Shown here one piece after another: positions 11,624-23,489 of a DNA stretch of 64,000 bases (its first letter is position 1; every line of letters begins with the position of its first letter). The stretch comes from Chalciporus piperatus. Taxonomy: Eukaryota; Basidiomycota; Agaricomycetes; Boletales; Boletaceae. The notes beneath the pieces were generated by a model, which was given only the letters and a program-made list of their open reading frames with translations, was not told the origin of the DNA and made no database searches. Location: positions 1-64,000 of the forward strand of contig JBBPTG010000112.1 of the NCBI GenBank assembly GCA_038093975.1, given 5' to 3'. The translations under genes and the position numbers were made by a program.

Positions 11624-11913
11624 CGTCGTCGTTGATAAAGGGGATTAGCGTACAGGCACTCAGACCATTAACCAGTTAAGTAATAACATGACCAGTGGGG
11701 GGTTACCTCCGCGCTTCTTTCCTAGCATACCGCCGTTCATCGCAGGTACTTAAGCATTGACGCGTCCTGAAATTCTTTCTTCTCTCCCACTCACTGCTCT
11801 CTCAGTCATCTTCATACTTTCATTCTCTAACGAGCTGGCTGTCGAGTTTGTTCGTCCTCACCATTGCTTAGTAATCATTACGGTTTGTTTGCACACCACC
11901 CATACTTCCACAA
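11624..11913. promoter_or_regulatory. Divergent promoter between YCG1 and FunK1 kinase
   Basis: Only 290 bp separate the two start codons, so both promoters and 5' leaders must lie here. TACTTAAGC near 11750 and pyrimidine-rich TTTCTTCTCTCCCACTCACTGCTC near the kinase side are visible; no motif can be assigned with confidence. Confidence 0.5.
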
Positions 11914-14642
11914 ATGGACTTGCCGCCTCCCGACCCCCCTTGGCAAAGCACGCCGCAAGCCCAAGGTACCGCAACAATGAGTGAATACATTAGCAGCATT
12001 GGTGTACCGTGAGCAGCACCTATGATCTCCTTTTCTCCCCCTTTTTACCCTTCTCTTGCAGTGTGTCCATGATTCATCCATGGATAGCCCAAGATATTGA
12101 CAAAGCTGCCAAGCGTTCTGTTGACGACATGCTGAAGGATTTCGTTGGGCATTGCGCCGACAATCTGCCACTGGATTCGTTGGGCAAGACTCGCTTGCTC
12201 CAGGACTGCTTCGCCAGTGTCCTTCCCATCTGCAATGGCAAGTTTCGTCCCCAGGGTCTCAAAGCAAACCCGTCCGAGATCAAGGATTGTCTCGCAGCAT
12301 AGTATGCTGATAATTGTATTTTGTTCTGTTCAAATCTACTCATTTCACTGGCATGTATGTAGCGCGAAAAAATCAAACTCGAACGCTGAAGAAAAAGACT
12401 TGTACTCTGACTTCGTGAAAGCAACGAACACCGCCCTCCAGTGTCTTGATTTGCTTGCTGTCCCAAATATTCGACGTCACGACAAATCTCCCATTTACTT
12501 CCACGTCAACGACCCAACATTGCTGGAGCAAAACCACGGAGAAGAAAACTCGCGCCGTAAACCGGACGTCCTCGTTGTCTCAAAATCGGATGACAGTCAG
12601 GCTCATGGCACGGAGGAGAGTTCCCATCAAACAATTGATCGTGAGCTCTTCACAAAGGCAACAATGCCTCCCACGGTTCCCTTCAACTGGCGCAATGTTC
12701 ATACATTTATGGAGTTTAAGAAAGCCAGGCGCTACATGGCACCCCCTCCAGCGTCGTACACCGTTATGGAAGAAACTGAGCCTTCGCAACGCAAATATCT
12801 CACGGGTTCTGCGCAGTCGGGCACGCTGTCAGCCGCTCCTGCAGGTCCCAGCGTCAATCCCCCAACACCTCCCCCCGAACCTGGTAAGTTCCTCCTTGGT
12901 AGGCCGGGCCTGATAATGACCATCATTTAGTCCAAATGTCTGCTGCTTTTGAGCCTGCAGCTACCAGTTCAAAAAAAAGGACTGCCGAGCAGGCTGATGT
13001 TGACGAATCAAACGCCAAACGGCAAAAGATGGTTGCCAGATCAACCTCCGAACTGCAGACAGTGGGTTCCGGGCCTTCCAGCGTCAATCCCCCACCACCT
13101 CCCCCCGAACCTGGTAAGTTCCTCCTCATTAGGCCAGGCCTGATAATGACCTTCATTTAGTCCAAACATCTGTTGCTCTTGAGTCCGCAGCTACTGGTTC
13201 AAGTGAAAGGACTGTCGAGCAGGCTGACATTGTTGCATCGGAGATGACTGATGAATCAGGTTCCAACCCCGGACCGCCAAAGCCCCAGGTCCAAGCGGGC
13301 TCTTATGCACCCGAGATGTTTACTGCTCATGCTGGGCGCCAACATGTGATTGGCCTGGTTGTCATCGGTGAGTTACTCTGGTCTCACCACCATTTGTTTA
13401 CTTATATTGCCATAGGTGATCTTCTCTATGTTTGGCATTATGACCGACAGAGTCCGATTGAATGTTCGGCCTTCAATTTCATTCAAGATCTTCCGCGACT
13501 CCTGGTCCTCCTTCTTGCCATGCAACGCTTCCAGGATCGTCACTGGGGCCTGAATGACAGCATCGACCCTCACTTCGGAACTTGTCCGGATGTTCACCAA
13601 ATGGTCCTGCATGACGAGCAGAGTGGGAATGTTGAGCTCGCCTTTGAATTAACTTCCAAGGAGCGGGTTTCGCATTTCGGTCTTAATGGCCGGGCCTCAA
13701 ACATCTTCCCGGTAACAAGCACGGAAGTCTTCAGGGAGGAAGGTCTCGTTGCCAAAGTGTCCTGGGCACAAGAATCGTGCATGAGCGAGCCTGACATCTT
13801 GAAGAAAGTTTACGAGATCGCAAAGCGGAATGAAGATGTCAAAGGACACGTCCCGGACATGGTGTGCTACCAAGCCTTTTTGGATACATCCACTGCGAAG
13901 ATTCGCCAGCGTCTGGGCATAAATACCGATGGCTCTCGCGTTTTGTATGTGATCGTCTTTCGAAAATTGAAACCAATCACCGCTCTCGTCGGGGACGAGT
14001 TTTTGCGCACGTGGTGGGCGACGGTGAAGTGTGAGTCATGTCTTGCATGCAACCAACTTATATTGACTGTTTCAACAAGGTCATCTTGCTCTCTGGCAGA
14101 ACGGTATTCTCCACCGAGATATCAGCCCATCCAATCTCATGTATCGGATTGTGGATGGAGAGGCCATCGGCGTCCTGAATGATTTTGATCTGGCATCGAT
14201 TGAGGATGGGCTGACTGACGCCGAGCATACTGGTACAGTCCCGTTCATGGCGCTGGCTCTTCTCGATGACCCCGGGCTCAAGGGCAAAATCAAACACCTC
14301 TACGAACATGACGCAGAGTCCTTTGTTTGGGTCCTCACCTGGATCACCGTTCAGTACGCCAATGGGAAGCTTCGCGCGAAGGATGATCGACTGTTGGACA
14401 GCTGGTTGGGGGTGGATGCGCCTACATGCTGCAAAGAAAAGGCCGCCTTTTTGCTCCTGAAACACTGGGAGTCGATCGAGGGTGGGTTGGGCCATGAACG
14501 GAATTATGAGGTGGCCAAAGCCTGCCTGCGGTCGTTGCGTAGCACTGTTTTACAGGATCATGCAGTTTTGCCAGTCGACACAGCATTTCGGAAACTTCTG
14601 TATGACCCCGTTGCCCCATTCCTCGTTGAAAGGAATGAATGA
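11914..14642 (+). CDS. Fungal-type protein kinase (FunK1 family)
   Basis: FunK1 kinases are an expanded, divergent eukaryotic kinase family of basidiomycetes with unknown substrates. Exon 1 (ATG 11914, MDLPPPDPPWQSTP) joins through introns at about 12010-12061 and 12302-12362 to a helical N-terminal region with FNWRNVHTFMEFKKARRY. A Pro-rich linker (VNPPPPPPEPG) follows, then the N-lobe near FAFELTSKERVSHFG-like sequence and GRASNIFPVTSTEVFREEG. After an intron at about 14030-14080 comes the catalytic loop ILHRDISPSNLMYR, with GVLNDFDLAS as the DFG-equivalent (DFD) and GTVPFMALALL in the activation segment. This HRDISPSN/DFD pattern defines the family. The stop is TGA at 14640. Two 47-nt introns at 12884-12930 and 13114-13160 are near-copies of each other. 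The gene appears intact. Confidence 0.88.
12848..13240 (+). repeat. Intragenic tandem duplication of an exon-intron segment (period 230 bp)
   Basis: Within the FunK1 gene, a segment coding for SVNPP(T/P)PPPEPG, a 47-nt intron (GTAAGTTCCTCCT...TTTAG) and the start of the next exon (TCCAAA..TCTG.TGCT.TTGAG) occurs twice, offset by 230 bp. Introns and exons both differ by scattered substitutions, so the duplication is not brand-new. Confidence 0.85.
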
Positions 14643-14767
14643 TACTCACTATAGCTTTTTTCTATCCGTTCATACTTGTTTGACGATATAATATTGTAGT
14701 GTTGGTGGTACGACTGGTTGTGTTAGTTTCTCTATCCTGTCAAGACGACAGTGCCTGTCAATACATA

Positions 14768-15450
14768 ACCGAACCACCCTCTTCAAAATCCATTCATCTT
14801 GTGGTCCCCCGCAGCCTGCACTCAAGATCTTCATCAAGATTCCGGCATCTCACAACAAATATCCTCGAGAATCCCGAAGACACTGAGGAAGGTCTTGACC
14901 CCCTTTCCTCGAAAATGTTCTCCCTCTTCACCTCTGCTTTGATACTACCCGTTCTTTGTGCCACGAAGGATCTCCAACACCTGCACATTGCTCAATCGGA
15001 TGCTTCACAAGCGGAAGCACTACTCGCGGCTTTTCACGATCTTCGTGACATGCAAACATTCTCCCTCGGTGAACTACAGGGTGGACTGAGTCGTCATATT
15101 CATAAGCGACGAGGTTCGGATCGCGCCGCACGCTCAACGTCTGCCAACTCTCTCGATGCATGGCAAAGTGGCCTGCACTGTAATCAATGAAGGTGCACCA
15201 CCCCCATCCGAGTACGCTCGGGTTACGACGGTACACCCTCCGAGCACCAGGTTGCGCACTGACGCAACTCACGATCGGGAGGTCGCACGTGTCCGATAAG
15301 GACCTCATGCATATCTTTGGCGCGTCTGCCAAGACGCTCGAGCGAGCCGCGTTCGATAGAGTCGACGGACTGACCAACGCTGGACTGTTTCCCTTCTCTC
15401 GCTCTCGGTTAACAAAGGAGAGGCAAGATGTGATAGGTGGTACAGCGTAA
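14768..15450 (+). pseudogene. F-box/LRR-type gene remnant
   Basis: Downstream of the kinase, plus-strand frames read like the interior of a basidiomycete F-box/LRR protein: PEDTEEGLDPLSSKMFSLF, LCATKDLQHLHIAQSDASQ, LRDMQTFSLGELQGG, then after a frame change and stop ALTQLTIGRSHVSDKDLMHI and DGLTNAGLFP. The leucine-rich pattern crosses several stops without plausible splice sites and no F-box is left at the 5' side, so I call it broken. It could instead be a divergent gene with unusual introns. Confidence 0.5.
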
Positions 15451-15839
15451 TATCTCGATATTATAAACCAAACATGCTATCCGGAAGACGATAGGTTCGT
15501 AGGCATGAATCGTGATCCCTAGTGTTAATTAAGCATCTCGCCCAGTAAAATAAAGATGATCAAAATGCCCACCACCAGTGTTCCAGCCGTCTATATTTGA
15601 AGATGGGACTGGCAGTTCGACGCTTGCATTCCCGCAGCCAAGGATTTGCCGAAGACAAAGGACATACTTCTGGACATTCTGAGCAGATAGCTAGCGAGCT
15701 TGCGAGCCACTTATGGCGGTCGGATCGGATCGGATCGATTTAAGCAGCTGTTCAGCTTCTAGTACTTGGCTTTCCCAGAACGATTCTCCATACATCGATT
15801 GCATACTTTTCGGCGCGACACACGGAAATTCAGGTTTTC
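15451..15839. other. Intergenic, upstream of the TKL kinase
   Basis: No coding signal. It holds a short GGATC repeat (GGATCGGATCGGATCG near 15720) and otherwise presumably the promoter of the kinase gene. Confidence 0.4.
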
Positions 15840-17410
15840 ATGTCAATATCTGAGCTCTATGTTCGCTCATCGCTTGCTCATTCGCAGCCGGTGATCGACA
15901 GCTTCAGCTCCGAACATGAACGGCGACCTCTTGATACCCCTGCTGCCCTTCCAGATCTCACCAGTAGAATTGTCAAGTTAGGAGAGCAATACATCGAGGC
16001 GGGAGGGTACGGCGACATCTACAAATGCCAATACAACAGTGAGGATGGTGCCAAGGAGGTCTGTGATTTGTCTTGTTCACTGCTGCAGCCTTTCACCCTT
16101 CTCAGGTTGCAGTGAAGACGTTTCGATTCAAGTTCTCTGTGATGGAATGCGAGAAAGGTGGGAGTGCAACTAATAAGGTGCACTTGTTGCAGACTGGTAA
16201 CCCGACTGAGTCTGATGTCGTCCCGTTTCCAGATGATCCGTCGAGAATTGGGAATTTGGAGAAGGCTGAGCCACCCCAACATCGTTCCATTCCTAGGTAT
16301 CGTCTATGGATTTGGTAGGGAAGCAAGCGCATCCCTAGTTTCTCTCTGGATGCCCAATGGAACACTCTCAAGCTTCTTAACAGAACATGACGATCGTCTC
16401 ACTGTCCCAGAAAGACTTCAGTTGGTATGTGCGGTAATGCAATAATCTATTGTCTTCTCATCTTCCCACCGCATAGCTCTTGGGCGTGGCCAATGGACTA
16501 GTTTATCGTATGTCTCCAGTCCTCAACGTGGGAAGCATTCTCATCGATATAACATCCAGTCCATTCGTTTCTGATTGTTCACGGTGACCTTTCTTGCGTG
16601 CGTAGTCATAAAACGTGAGATGTCTTGTGGCTAAGACTGAGATAGAACAACGTTCTCGTCGACCAAGATGGCACTGCACGCCTGTCCGATTTTGGTTATG
16701 CCTCCCTCGTAGGAGAAATATCCGAAGCTCTTACTTACCTCCAGATGTCTACCACGAAACCTGGTGCCATCCGGTGGGCTGCGCCGGAACACTTTTCGTT
16801 AACTCCAGGGGAATCAATCCAGCGGACAACCAAAAGTGACATATACTCGTTCGGAAACATTGCTTTCATGGTAAGCCACTCGTGTTTATATCCTCTGCTA
16901 AATCTCATCCTTTGGCAGGTGCTGTCTGGAAAACCTCCGTGGTCGGAGCATCACGACATGGCAGTGACAGTACTTTTGCACTTCGGTCACAAGCCGAATC
17001 GACCACAGTCTCATCCCATCGAAGACGAACATTGGGGATTGATAGAACATTGTTGGTCATCCGTTCATAGCAGACCTCACGCCAGCGACATTGTCTCCTC
17101 TCTTCAACGTTTTTTATCACCATCTTCGTTGATTACTTCACTGTGGCCGCGCGCGTTGACTTTCGGAACTGAACCCAGTCTTAATGCGTCTTCAATTTCC
17201 ACCCCCTTCGGACCAGATATTACCACGTCCACTCCTTCGTGGTTTCCCCTTGCTGGTACACTTCCTCCACCCCCACCTCCAGGAATATTAGGTACGCCAT
17301 CCTATCCTCTCCGCTATGTCATCAACAGCGTCATCTGTGTCCACAGCTCCCACAGCTTCGACACGGATGCATCAAGGACGCGAGTCATCAATACTCAGTC
17401 GCAGATTTAA
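15840..17410 (+). CDS. TKL-type serine/threonine protein kinase
   Basis: The gene starts at ATG 15840 (MSISELYVRSS). A glycine-rich loop reads EAGGYGDIYKCQY, and after a GTCTGT...CTCAG intron the beta-3 strand VAVKTFRF gives the ATP lysine. Then come RRLSHPNIVPFLGIVYGFG, SLWMPNGTLSSFL (hinge region), LLGVANGLVYLHS and the catalytic loop IVHGDLSCNNVLVDQDGT, with HGD in place of HRD as in many basidiomycete TKL kinases. ARLSDFGYA is the DFG segment, IRWAAPEHFSL the APE motif, and TKSDIYSFGN plus RPHASDIVSSLQRFL the C-lobe. A Ser/Pro-rich linker ending in TLPPPPPPGIL follows. If unspliced the frame stops at 17410. A 37-nt intron at 17292-17328 would instead carry it into the HMG-box frame, making one protein ending at 18368. 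Confidence 0.82.
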
Positions 17411-18368
17411 AAAGGGCAACGAAGGTTACATCAAACGTCCAGAGAATGCGTTCATCCTTTTCCGCAGGAAATGCTGCGAAGAACGTCAGCTTGCACAGAA
17501 AGAGGTACTCGCTTTGGGTGGCCCAGCAAAGAGAGATCGCCAAGCCGTTCTGTCCAAGACGATCGGTCAACGATGGAAAGCACTCTCACCAGAGGAGCGT
17601 CTATACTGGGAAGAGTTGGCGAAGGAAAAGAAGAAGGAGCACGAGCAGATGTATCCCAGTCACGTCTATCGGCCCCAGCGAACAAAGAAAGATAGGAACG
17701 GAAAGAGGAGTAAGCGTGGCGAGGAAGGCGACTCTGATTCCAGCAGTTTGGTTGACTTTCCCTCGTCCGCCCCCGTGCTTTCGAAGCAGTACTCTCGTGC
17801 GTCTTCGGTCCCAGCGTCAGCGAACTATCAGACCATCCAGGTTCCTTCGGTTTACATGCCTTCGTGCTCAACGTTGCCATCGATATCGCCGATGATCAGT
17901 CGGAGCATGTCACCTCCGGATCACCGATCAAGTTCGTCTTCGTTCGATTCCGCCGCCTACAAAGCCGACATGAATACCACGTCACCAATCGGGCTGGGCA
18001 TTCCCAGATACGGAGATGATGCCATACGAATCGCGACAACGTCTACGTCTACATCGTTCGACATCGGGCATACACCTCAAGCTACAAGTTGGCCTTCGTT
18101 CGATTTCCCCAGCGATGACTTTGACCTCGACGCCATCCTACCGATCGACCTGGGTAATCCCAAATCAGAAGACAAACTGGTATCAACGACAACGCCCTCT
18201 ACGTCAACGTCATTCGACACCAGATACACACAAGCCTCCTATGATCACTTCCTACAAGGGAGCCAATACCCGAGGGAATCGCAGAGCCAAGACACGTTTG
18301 AACAACAACTCCTTGATACGTCGTACCACACAATTGAAAACGCAAATAACATGTATCGGCGTTATTGA
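17316..18368 (+). CDS. HMG-box transcription factor-like protein (alone or as the C-terminal half of a kinase fusion)
   Basis: A single 350-codon frame holds an HMG box: YIKRPENAFILFRRKCCEER, then LSKTIGQRWKALSPEERLYW and EELAKEKKKEHEQMYPSHVY, with the RPxNAF start and the W-K-x-L-x-P-x-E core of sequence-specific (MATA/Ste11-like) boxes. A basic patch (KKDRNGKRSKRGEE) follows, probably a nuclear signal, then a Ser/Thr-rich tail ending NNMYRRY. Such proteins bind DNA in the nucleus. The ATG at 17316 lies inside the last kinase exon or its possible 37-nt intron, so there is no intergenic promoter space. Either translation starts here from an overlapping transcript, or the protein continues from the kinase. 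Confidence 0.8.
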   Translation: MSSTASSVSTAPTASTRMHQGRESSILSRRFKKGNEGYIKRPENAFILFRRKCCEERQLAQKEVLALGGPAKRDRQAVLSKTIGQRWKALSPEERLYWEELAKEKKKEHEQMYPSHVYRPQRTKKDRNGKRSKRGEEGDSDSSSLVDFPSSAPVLSKQYSRASSVPASANYQTIQVPSVYMPSCSTLPSISPMISRSMSPPDHRSSSSSFDSAAYKADMNTTSPIGLGIPRYGDDAIRIATTSTSTSFDIGHTPQATSWPSFDFPSDDFDLDAILPIDLGNPKSEDKLVSTTTPSTSTSFDTRYTQASYDHFLQGSQYPRESQSQDTFEQQLLDTSYHTIENANNMYRRY

Positions 18369-20280
18369 CCCCCCTAGGCATTTGTTCGCACATCACGCAC
18401 TCGTTCAGTCGTAATACACCCCTCATCCATCTTGGTTGTATGTATATGAATTGTTGTAGTGGTATTTTCCCTGGTACTTTCTTTTTTACACGTTGTTGTT
18501 GCATCTTTTGATATATCCTAGGCCTGTCGTGCGTCATCTACTTACCATCGCCTGTAGTTCATTCATCAAAGACGCGGTGACTGAATCGTCTGCTTGTTAG
18601 TGGTTCCAGGGCATATAACATAGGATCTCCTACCATCCTGAAACGGATACACCTCGCCGAGGTCGCCCTCCAAATCCCAATCCTCGATGATCCAATAACT
18701 CCTCCGCTTCACATCATCGTGCCGTTCATTCGTCATTCACCCATCCTATCCGAACTTCAACTCCTTGTCCACTTTCACGACTTTGTCCTCATAGACCAAT
18801 CAACCTCTTATATACTCCTCTCGATATCTCTCTAAAGCGTCCCTTGGATGATTCGTACCACGTCCACGAAGCACTGTATATCGGCAATATAACATGCTCG
18901 ATGTTCGGACGACTTGTAGCGGGATGTCACTCCACGACGCGAGTTTCGTAATATTATGGTACATCTCAAAGGAGCTCGAAATATGGGGGAGCAGCGGAAG
19001 ATCCTGACTAGGTGGAATGACGATGTGTTCGTCTCCCACGTATCGCACACGTTCAAGAAAAGATTGTTGCAGGAAAAGTGGTCAAATACTAGTGCCGTGC
19101 CAATCGATTAAGCCCAATATGTCGGGTCGACCTTCGAGGTTCAGCGCTCAGCAGCGATGAGTACGTTGGTTCCGAGTCCGTGTAGATTACCTTTGGTACT
19201 GGGTCACAAATTATGCCGGGGGGTGGTATGTGCGGTACGAGATGTGAGCGCCAGCTGAGTTCTCGCTATCGGAACGACGAAAGATATCGCCAGGTGCCCG
19301 TGGGATACGGCAATGTTCGAGAGTTCTTTTCTTTTCGTATCTAATAGCACATCGAGCCCTCAAAGACCTATCCGGAATCGATCAAAGTCATCCATTTCCT
19401 CACCTTTTGTTGCAAGACAGGAAATGGGTCCTCCTTGTGATAGACTCACCATCTGGGAGGACCGGGAAGCGGCAAATTAACATTCAGCATCGATAATCTG
19501 GTCTGACACAGTGGAAGCTTCACGTTCTTTGCGGTGATTCAACCCTAACACCCCGTACGTGTTCAATCAGAATCTACTCAGCCCACGAATGAGACGCGAG
19601 CGAGGTAGGAAGGACCACTTACGCTTCTCCTCGTTGTAAATCCATATTCCGCTGGTATAACGACAGAAATGCTATTCTGCGAGCTGTGCGCTGAAGGTGT
19701 GGATGTGGAAGCAATACCGGTGCCTTAGTCACTCGACCTTTTAAGACCAGAACGTGTTTAAAGGTCAGCGAAGGTGTGAAAATGACAGCCATTAGCAACA
19801 TTCGAGTACGTATCGGGTGAATCTCGAGGTCGAGGGGTCTGAGGAAACATCAGCACGCAGAGGATCACTAATGAGCCTCCCGACATCCGAGAAGAAAACC
19901 GATGCGGACCAATTGCAAGATGCCCATTTACGGCCGCCAGCATTTATGACAGAGCGCAGCTGATACTAGACCAAGCTAGGGCAGCCTTGGCAGTGCTGTA
20001 GAACCCGTTTACTCGGGGCCCGCAGTGCGATGCAGGGGGGGTGAACGAGGAAGGTGAAGATGTCCGCCTGATAACCAGCGATGGGTGGTGATGTCATGTG
20101 GGCAGCGACCAACGAGCGAGGAGGTGTTTGTCATCGGCAGATCCCGGCAACGCACGTGGCCGATGTGCAAACTTCGTCGTCGTCGATTACGACAGTCAAT
20201 TTACACGCACGACTGCTCGGGCATAAAAGCATCAGGAATACTCTCAGAGTGAGACTCACGTCCACTCTTCATGCACGACC
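18369..20280. other. Gene-poor stretch with one minus-strand fragment
   Basis: About 1.9 kb without a convincing gene. On the minus strand at about 18800-19080 a frame reads FLERVRYVGDEHIVIPPSQD, LPHISSSFEMYHNITKLASW and ALERYREEYIRG, looking protein-like but without an identifiable domain; it could be the 3' end of a decayed F-box/LRR gene. Upstream frames are broken. The right end forms the upstream region of the transporter gene. Confidence 0.4.
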
Positions 20281-22819
20281 ATGACAGCTCCAATCCTATC
20301 CATCCTATTCACTATATTTCAGGTATTCACCTTCCAACTTCACTACCAGCTCTCCCACTAACTCCATTCAGTCCATATGTCAGGTCTTCTTCATCTCCCT
20401 TGCCGGCTACACTCTTTCCTACAACGGAATCGTCGATAAACCAACATCAAAGGCGAGTGCATTTCTCCCATCGCTTTCGTTCTCTCACCTTCCACAGGTT
20501 CTCAATCACATCAACATCGCACTATTCACACCTGCTCTCCTCTTCTCAAAAGTTGCATTCTTCCTCACGCCAGGTAAGTGCTTTCCGTCGTCCCTGTGGC
20601 AGTTCACTCACGACGCCACAAGCCAAACTAAGACAGCTATGGGTCATCCCTATATTCTTCACAGTCCTCACCGGTCTATCAGGTCTCATCGCTCACTATC
20701 TCGCTCGCGCATGCCGTCTCAAACGTTCTCAAATGTATGTCTCTACTCACACTCAGATCCCGCTTCCCCTCATCCTTCTCACCTCACCCATCCCAGCAAC
20801 TTTGCCACCGCCGCTTCCATGTTCATGAACTCAAACTCGCTCCCTGTCGCACTCATGCAATCCCTCGCTTCCACCGTACCTCTCCTCAAATGGGGTCCAG
20901 ACGACACCATCGACGCCATGTTTGGTCGTTCACTCACTTACCTCGTCGTATTTAGCACCCTCGGCATGATTGTGAGTCCTTCCTCGCTTCTTGCATCGCT
21001 TACCGCGTCTCGTCTTGGCATACTTGACACGACGGGCATTCCGTCTGCACATGGCATCATCGTCCGCGGAACGGTGCAAGCATTCGTAATACGAATACTG
21101 ACATACCTCTAGCTTCGATGGTCATATGGCGTCCAACTTCTTACCAAAGCAGACGACGTCGACGAACCACCTCCGCCCCCGACCGTATATACCGACGCTG
21201 ACGAAAACAATCACCACAAACCACCCCACATCACGGTAGTCGCACCCACAGCTCAGCTCATCGACTACGAAATCGAAATCGACACCGATGACCGACCCAC
21301 GTCTATTCCATCGCATCCCCACCGCCACCGCCACACTCACATACGAACACGAACCCTCCGGACCCGTCTTTCCGCAGCTGCAGCCCTTCGACCTTCCCAT
21401 ACCCACCTTCCAGCCGTCCCAACAGCTCTCGGTGACGAATCCGAATCTGAATCCGAGTCCGAGTCCGATCAGACAATCTCTCAGTCTGATGATGCAGGTG
21501 CACAAACTACGGAAGAAGATTCAGAAGGGACCTTGGCCGTTCCTTCCTCTTCGCAGACATCATTACCACACACACGGGAACCCCCACCTCGCCCAGCTCA
21601 TCCGAAGCGACATCACCCCGAACCCAAGTCGTGGTTTAAACGTCTACTCGCTCCACTATCGGTCCTCTCACCACCACTTGCAGCTTCCCTTGCCGCTCTT
21701 GTTATTGCGCTGGTTCCCCCATTTCAACGGACGCTTAATTCTGGGATATTCATTCCATTCCGTGGGGCACTCGAAGCTGCGGGTGGGTGTAGTGTACCTT
21801 TGACGCTGATCGTGCTTGGAGGGTGGTTCTGGGATGGTGGCAAACGTCCTGGGCCGCAAGGTGCCAACGGCGTAGACAATCAGAATGAACACGGGAATGA
21901 CGTGGGGGTTGAAACGGAGACGAAAAGAGAGGGAAAGGGAAAGGCTGTCGAGAAGGCTAGTAGCAGACACGCACACGCGCGAGGACGTGTCTATGAAGTC
22001 GAAAACATTCCCAGCCATGGTCAAAGTCACACTGACGGTGAGGTTGACCACGGACACCAACCCCAACTCCACGCACGGACGCTCCAACTCGTTTCGTCAC
22101 CCCCTCGAACGCCTTCGAATGCCTCGCTCTCGTCCGTGCTGAGCGCGTTTGGAGACGTGCTCATGGCGCGCACTGGCATACATTCTGGTTCTGCGAGAAG
22201 GAAAGCGACGGGGAGACCTAGTTTGGGGAGTATGCGGCAGGACGAGGTGGATGTGGAGGCAGCCGAGGGGTTGACGACACATGTGGAGACCGAGGATGAA
22301 CGCACGCAGTCACATACCACTCCCTCCAAGTCCAAGTCCAGGTCCAAGTCCAACTCGCCGTACCGGGGCGTGGTGGACAAGAGTGAGAGTGAGAACCCAC
22401 CGGGGGAGTCGTTGACGATTGCTATTACCCTGTTGGCGCGGATGGTCGTCGTACCTATCGTTGTCACTCCGCTGATGATTTTCGTCCGACGAACAGGATG
22501 GGGTGGTGACGTTTTCAACGAGTGAGTTGGGGAGTTTCTTTCTTTCTTCCCTTGTCGGTGGATTTAATCACTCACGTTGTTTCGCAGCCCCATATTCCTC
22601 GTCTCCAGCATGCTCCTCATTGCCTCCCCACCCGCCCTGACGCTCGCTCAAATTTCCCAACGCGCCCAAGGCCAACAAGGTCCCGCGGGGGATCCGAACG
22701 CGTTCTCGCCGTTTGAGAGATTGTTGTCCAGGACGGTGTTTTGGGCGTATTGTGTGATGACGCCTCCGTTGACGATTTTGAGCGTCTTGGTCGGGTTGAT
22801 CATGGTCGGGGCTGCGTAG
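20281..22819 (+). CDS. Auxin-efflux-carrier (PIN-like) family membrane transporter
   Basis: Plus-strand gene starting MTAPILSILFTIFQ. Spliced exons give VFFISLAGYTLSYNGIV, LNHINIALFTPALLFSKVAF, WVIPIFFTVLTGLSGLIA, FMNSNSLPVALMQSLA, SLTYLVVFSTLGMI: the five N-terminal membrane helices of the Mem_trans family, with the NIALFTPALLFSK and N-S-N-S-LP motifs. A long hydrophilic loop rich in His, Ser and Glu follows. The C-terminal helices are LAASLAALVIALVPPF, CSVPLTLIVLGGWFWDGG, MVVVPIVVTPLMIFV, FLVSSMLLIASPPALTLAQI and VFWAYCVMTPPLTILSVLV, ending at 22819. Fungal relatives such as Ecm3 sit in endomembranes; the substrate is unknown. The intron after KPTSK uses a GC donor (AAG|GCGAGT...CACAG). The gene appears complete. 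Confidence 0.88.
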
Positions 22820-23489
22820 AATCCGAAGAGAGCATATATTAGACGGACGATTTTATAGTATTTATCTGATTCTTAGCTGGGGTCTGGGATCAGAGCTGTG
22901 GTAGTACGTGGTAGTCCTCACATTTTTATCTAGAGTTTGATGCATTATTCCAGAGGGGGTTTTTTTTTTTGACATTTTTGCTTCTGCGGCGGTCAGTCAA
23001 TAATTCGAGTCGTGAGTTGTTGGTCTCCCCTAGTTAACCCCTTAGAAAAGTAGGAACGACTGTCTTCTTACCTAAGGAGCTGCCTACAGGAGACTACCCA
23101 CAACCAGAAGACAGTCGTAACAAGCCATTGTAATTCGTCGGACTCGAACAAAGAGAAGAAACGCGATCGTACAAGTCGACACGAAGAGAAAACACAAACA
23201 CAAATACTTTGTCGTACATTTCAACACTACATCGTATTTCAGGGTTCGCTCGGATCCAGCAGCCGCCTCGAATCCCTGTGGAGAAGAGCATGCGCTCACT
23301 CTTTACGCCGGAACAAATTTCCAAAGCTGGTCAGGCCTGGGCCCCATGAATGCGCTGAGCATGACCTACAGTGACAACGAAAATGAATAGGACTCGTGAG
23401 CACCACAAGAACGGGAGTTCAAATCATTATATATACCCTAGTCCCTGGTTCAGGCGAACCTGCCAGCGTCCAAGCTGGCCGCCCACCGG
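22820..23489. other. Intergenic between transporter and small lectin-like gene
   Basis: Contains the 3' region of the transporter (T-rich run near 22965) and no supported coding sequence. Short minus-strand frames at 23084-23324 lack recognisable features. Confidence 0.4.
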
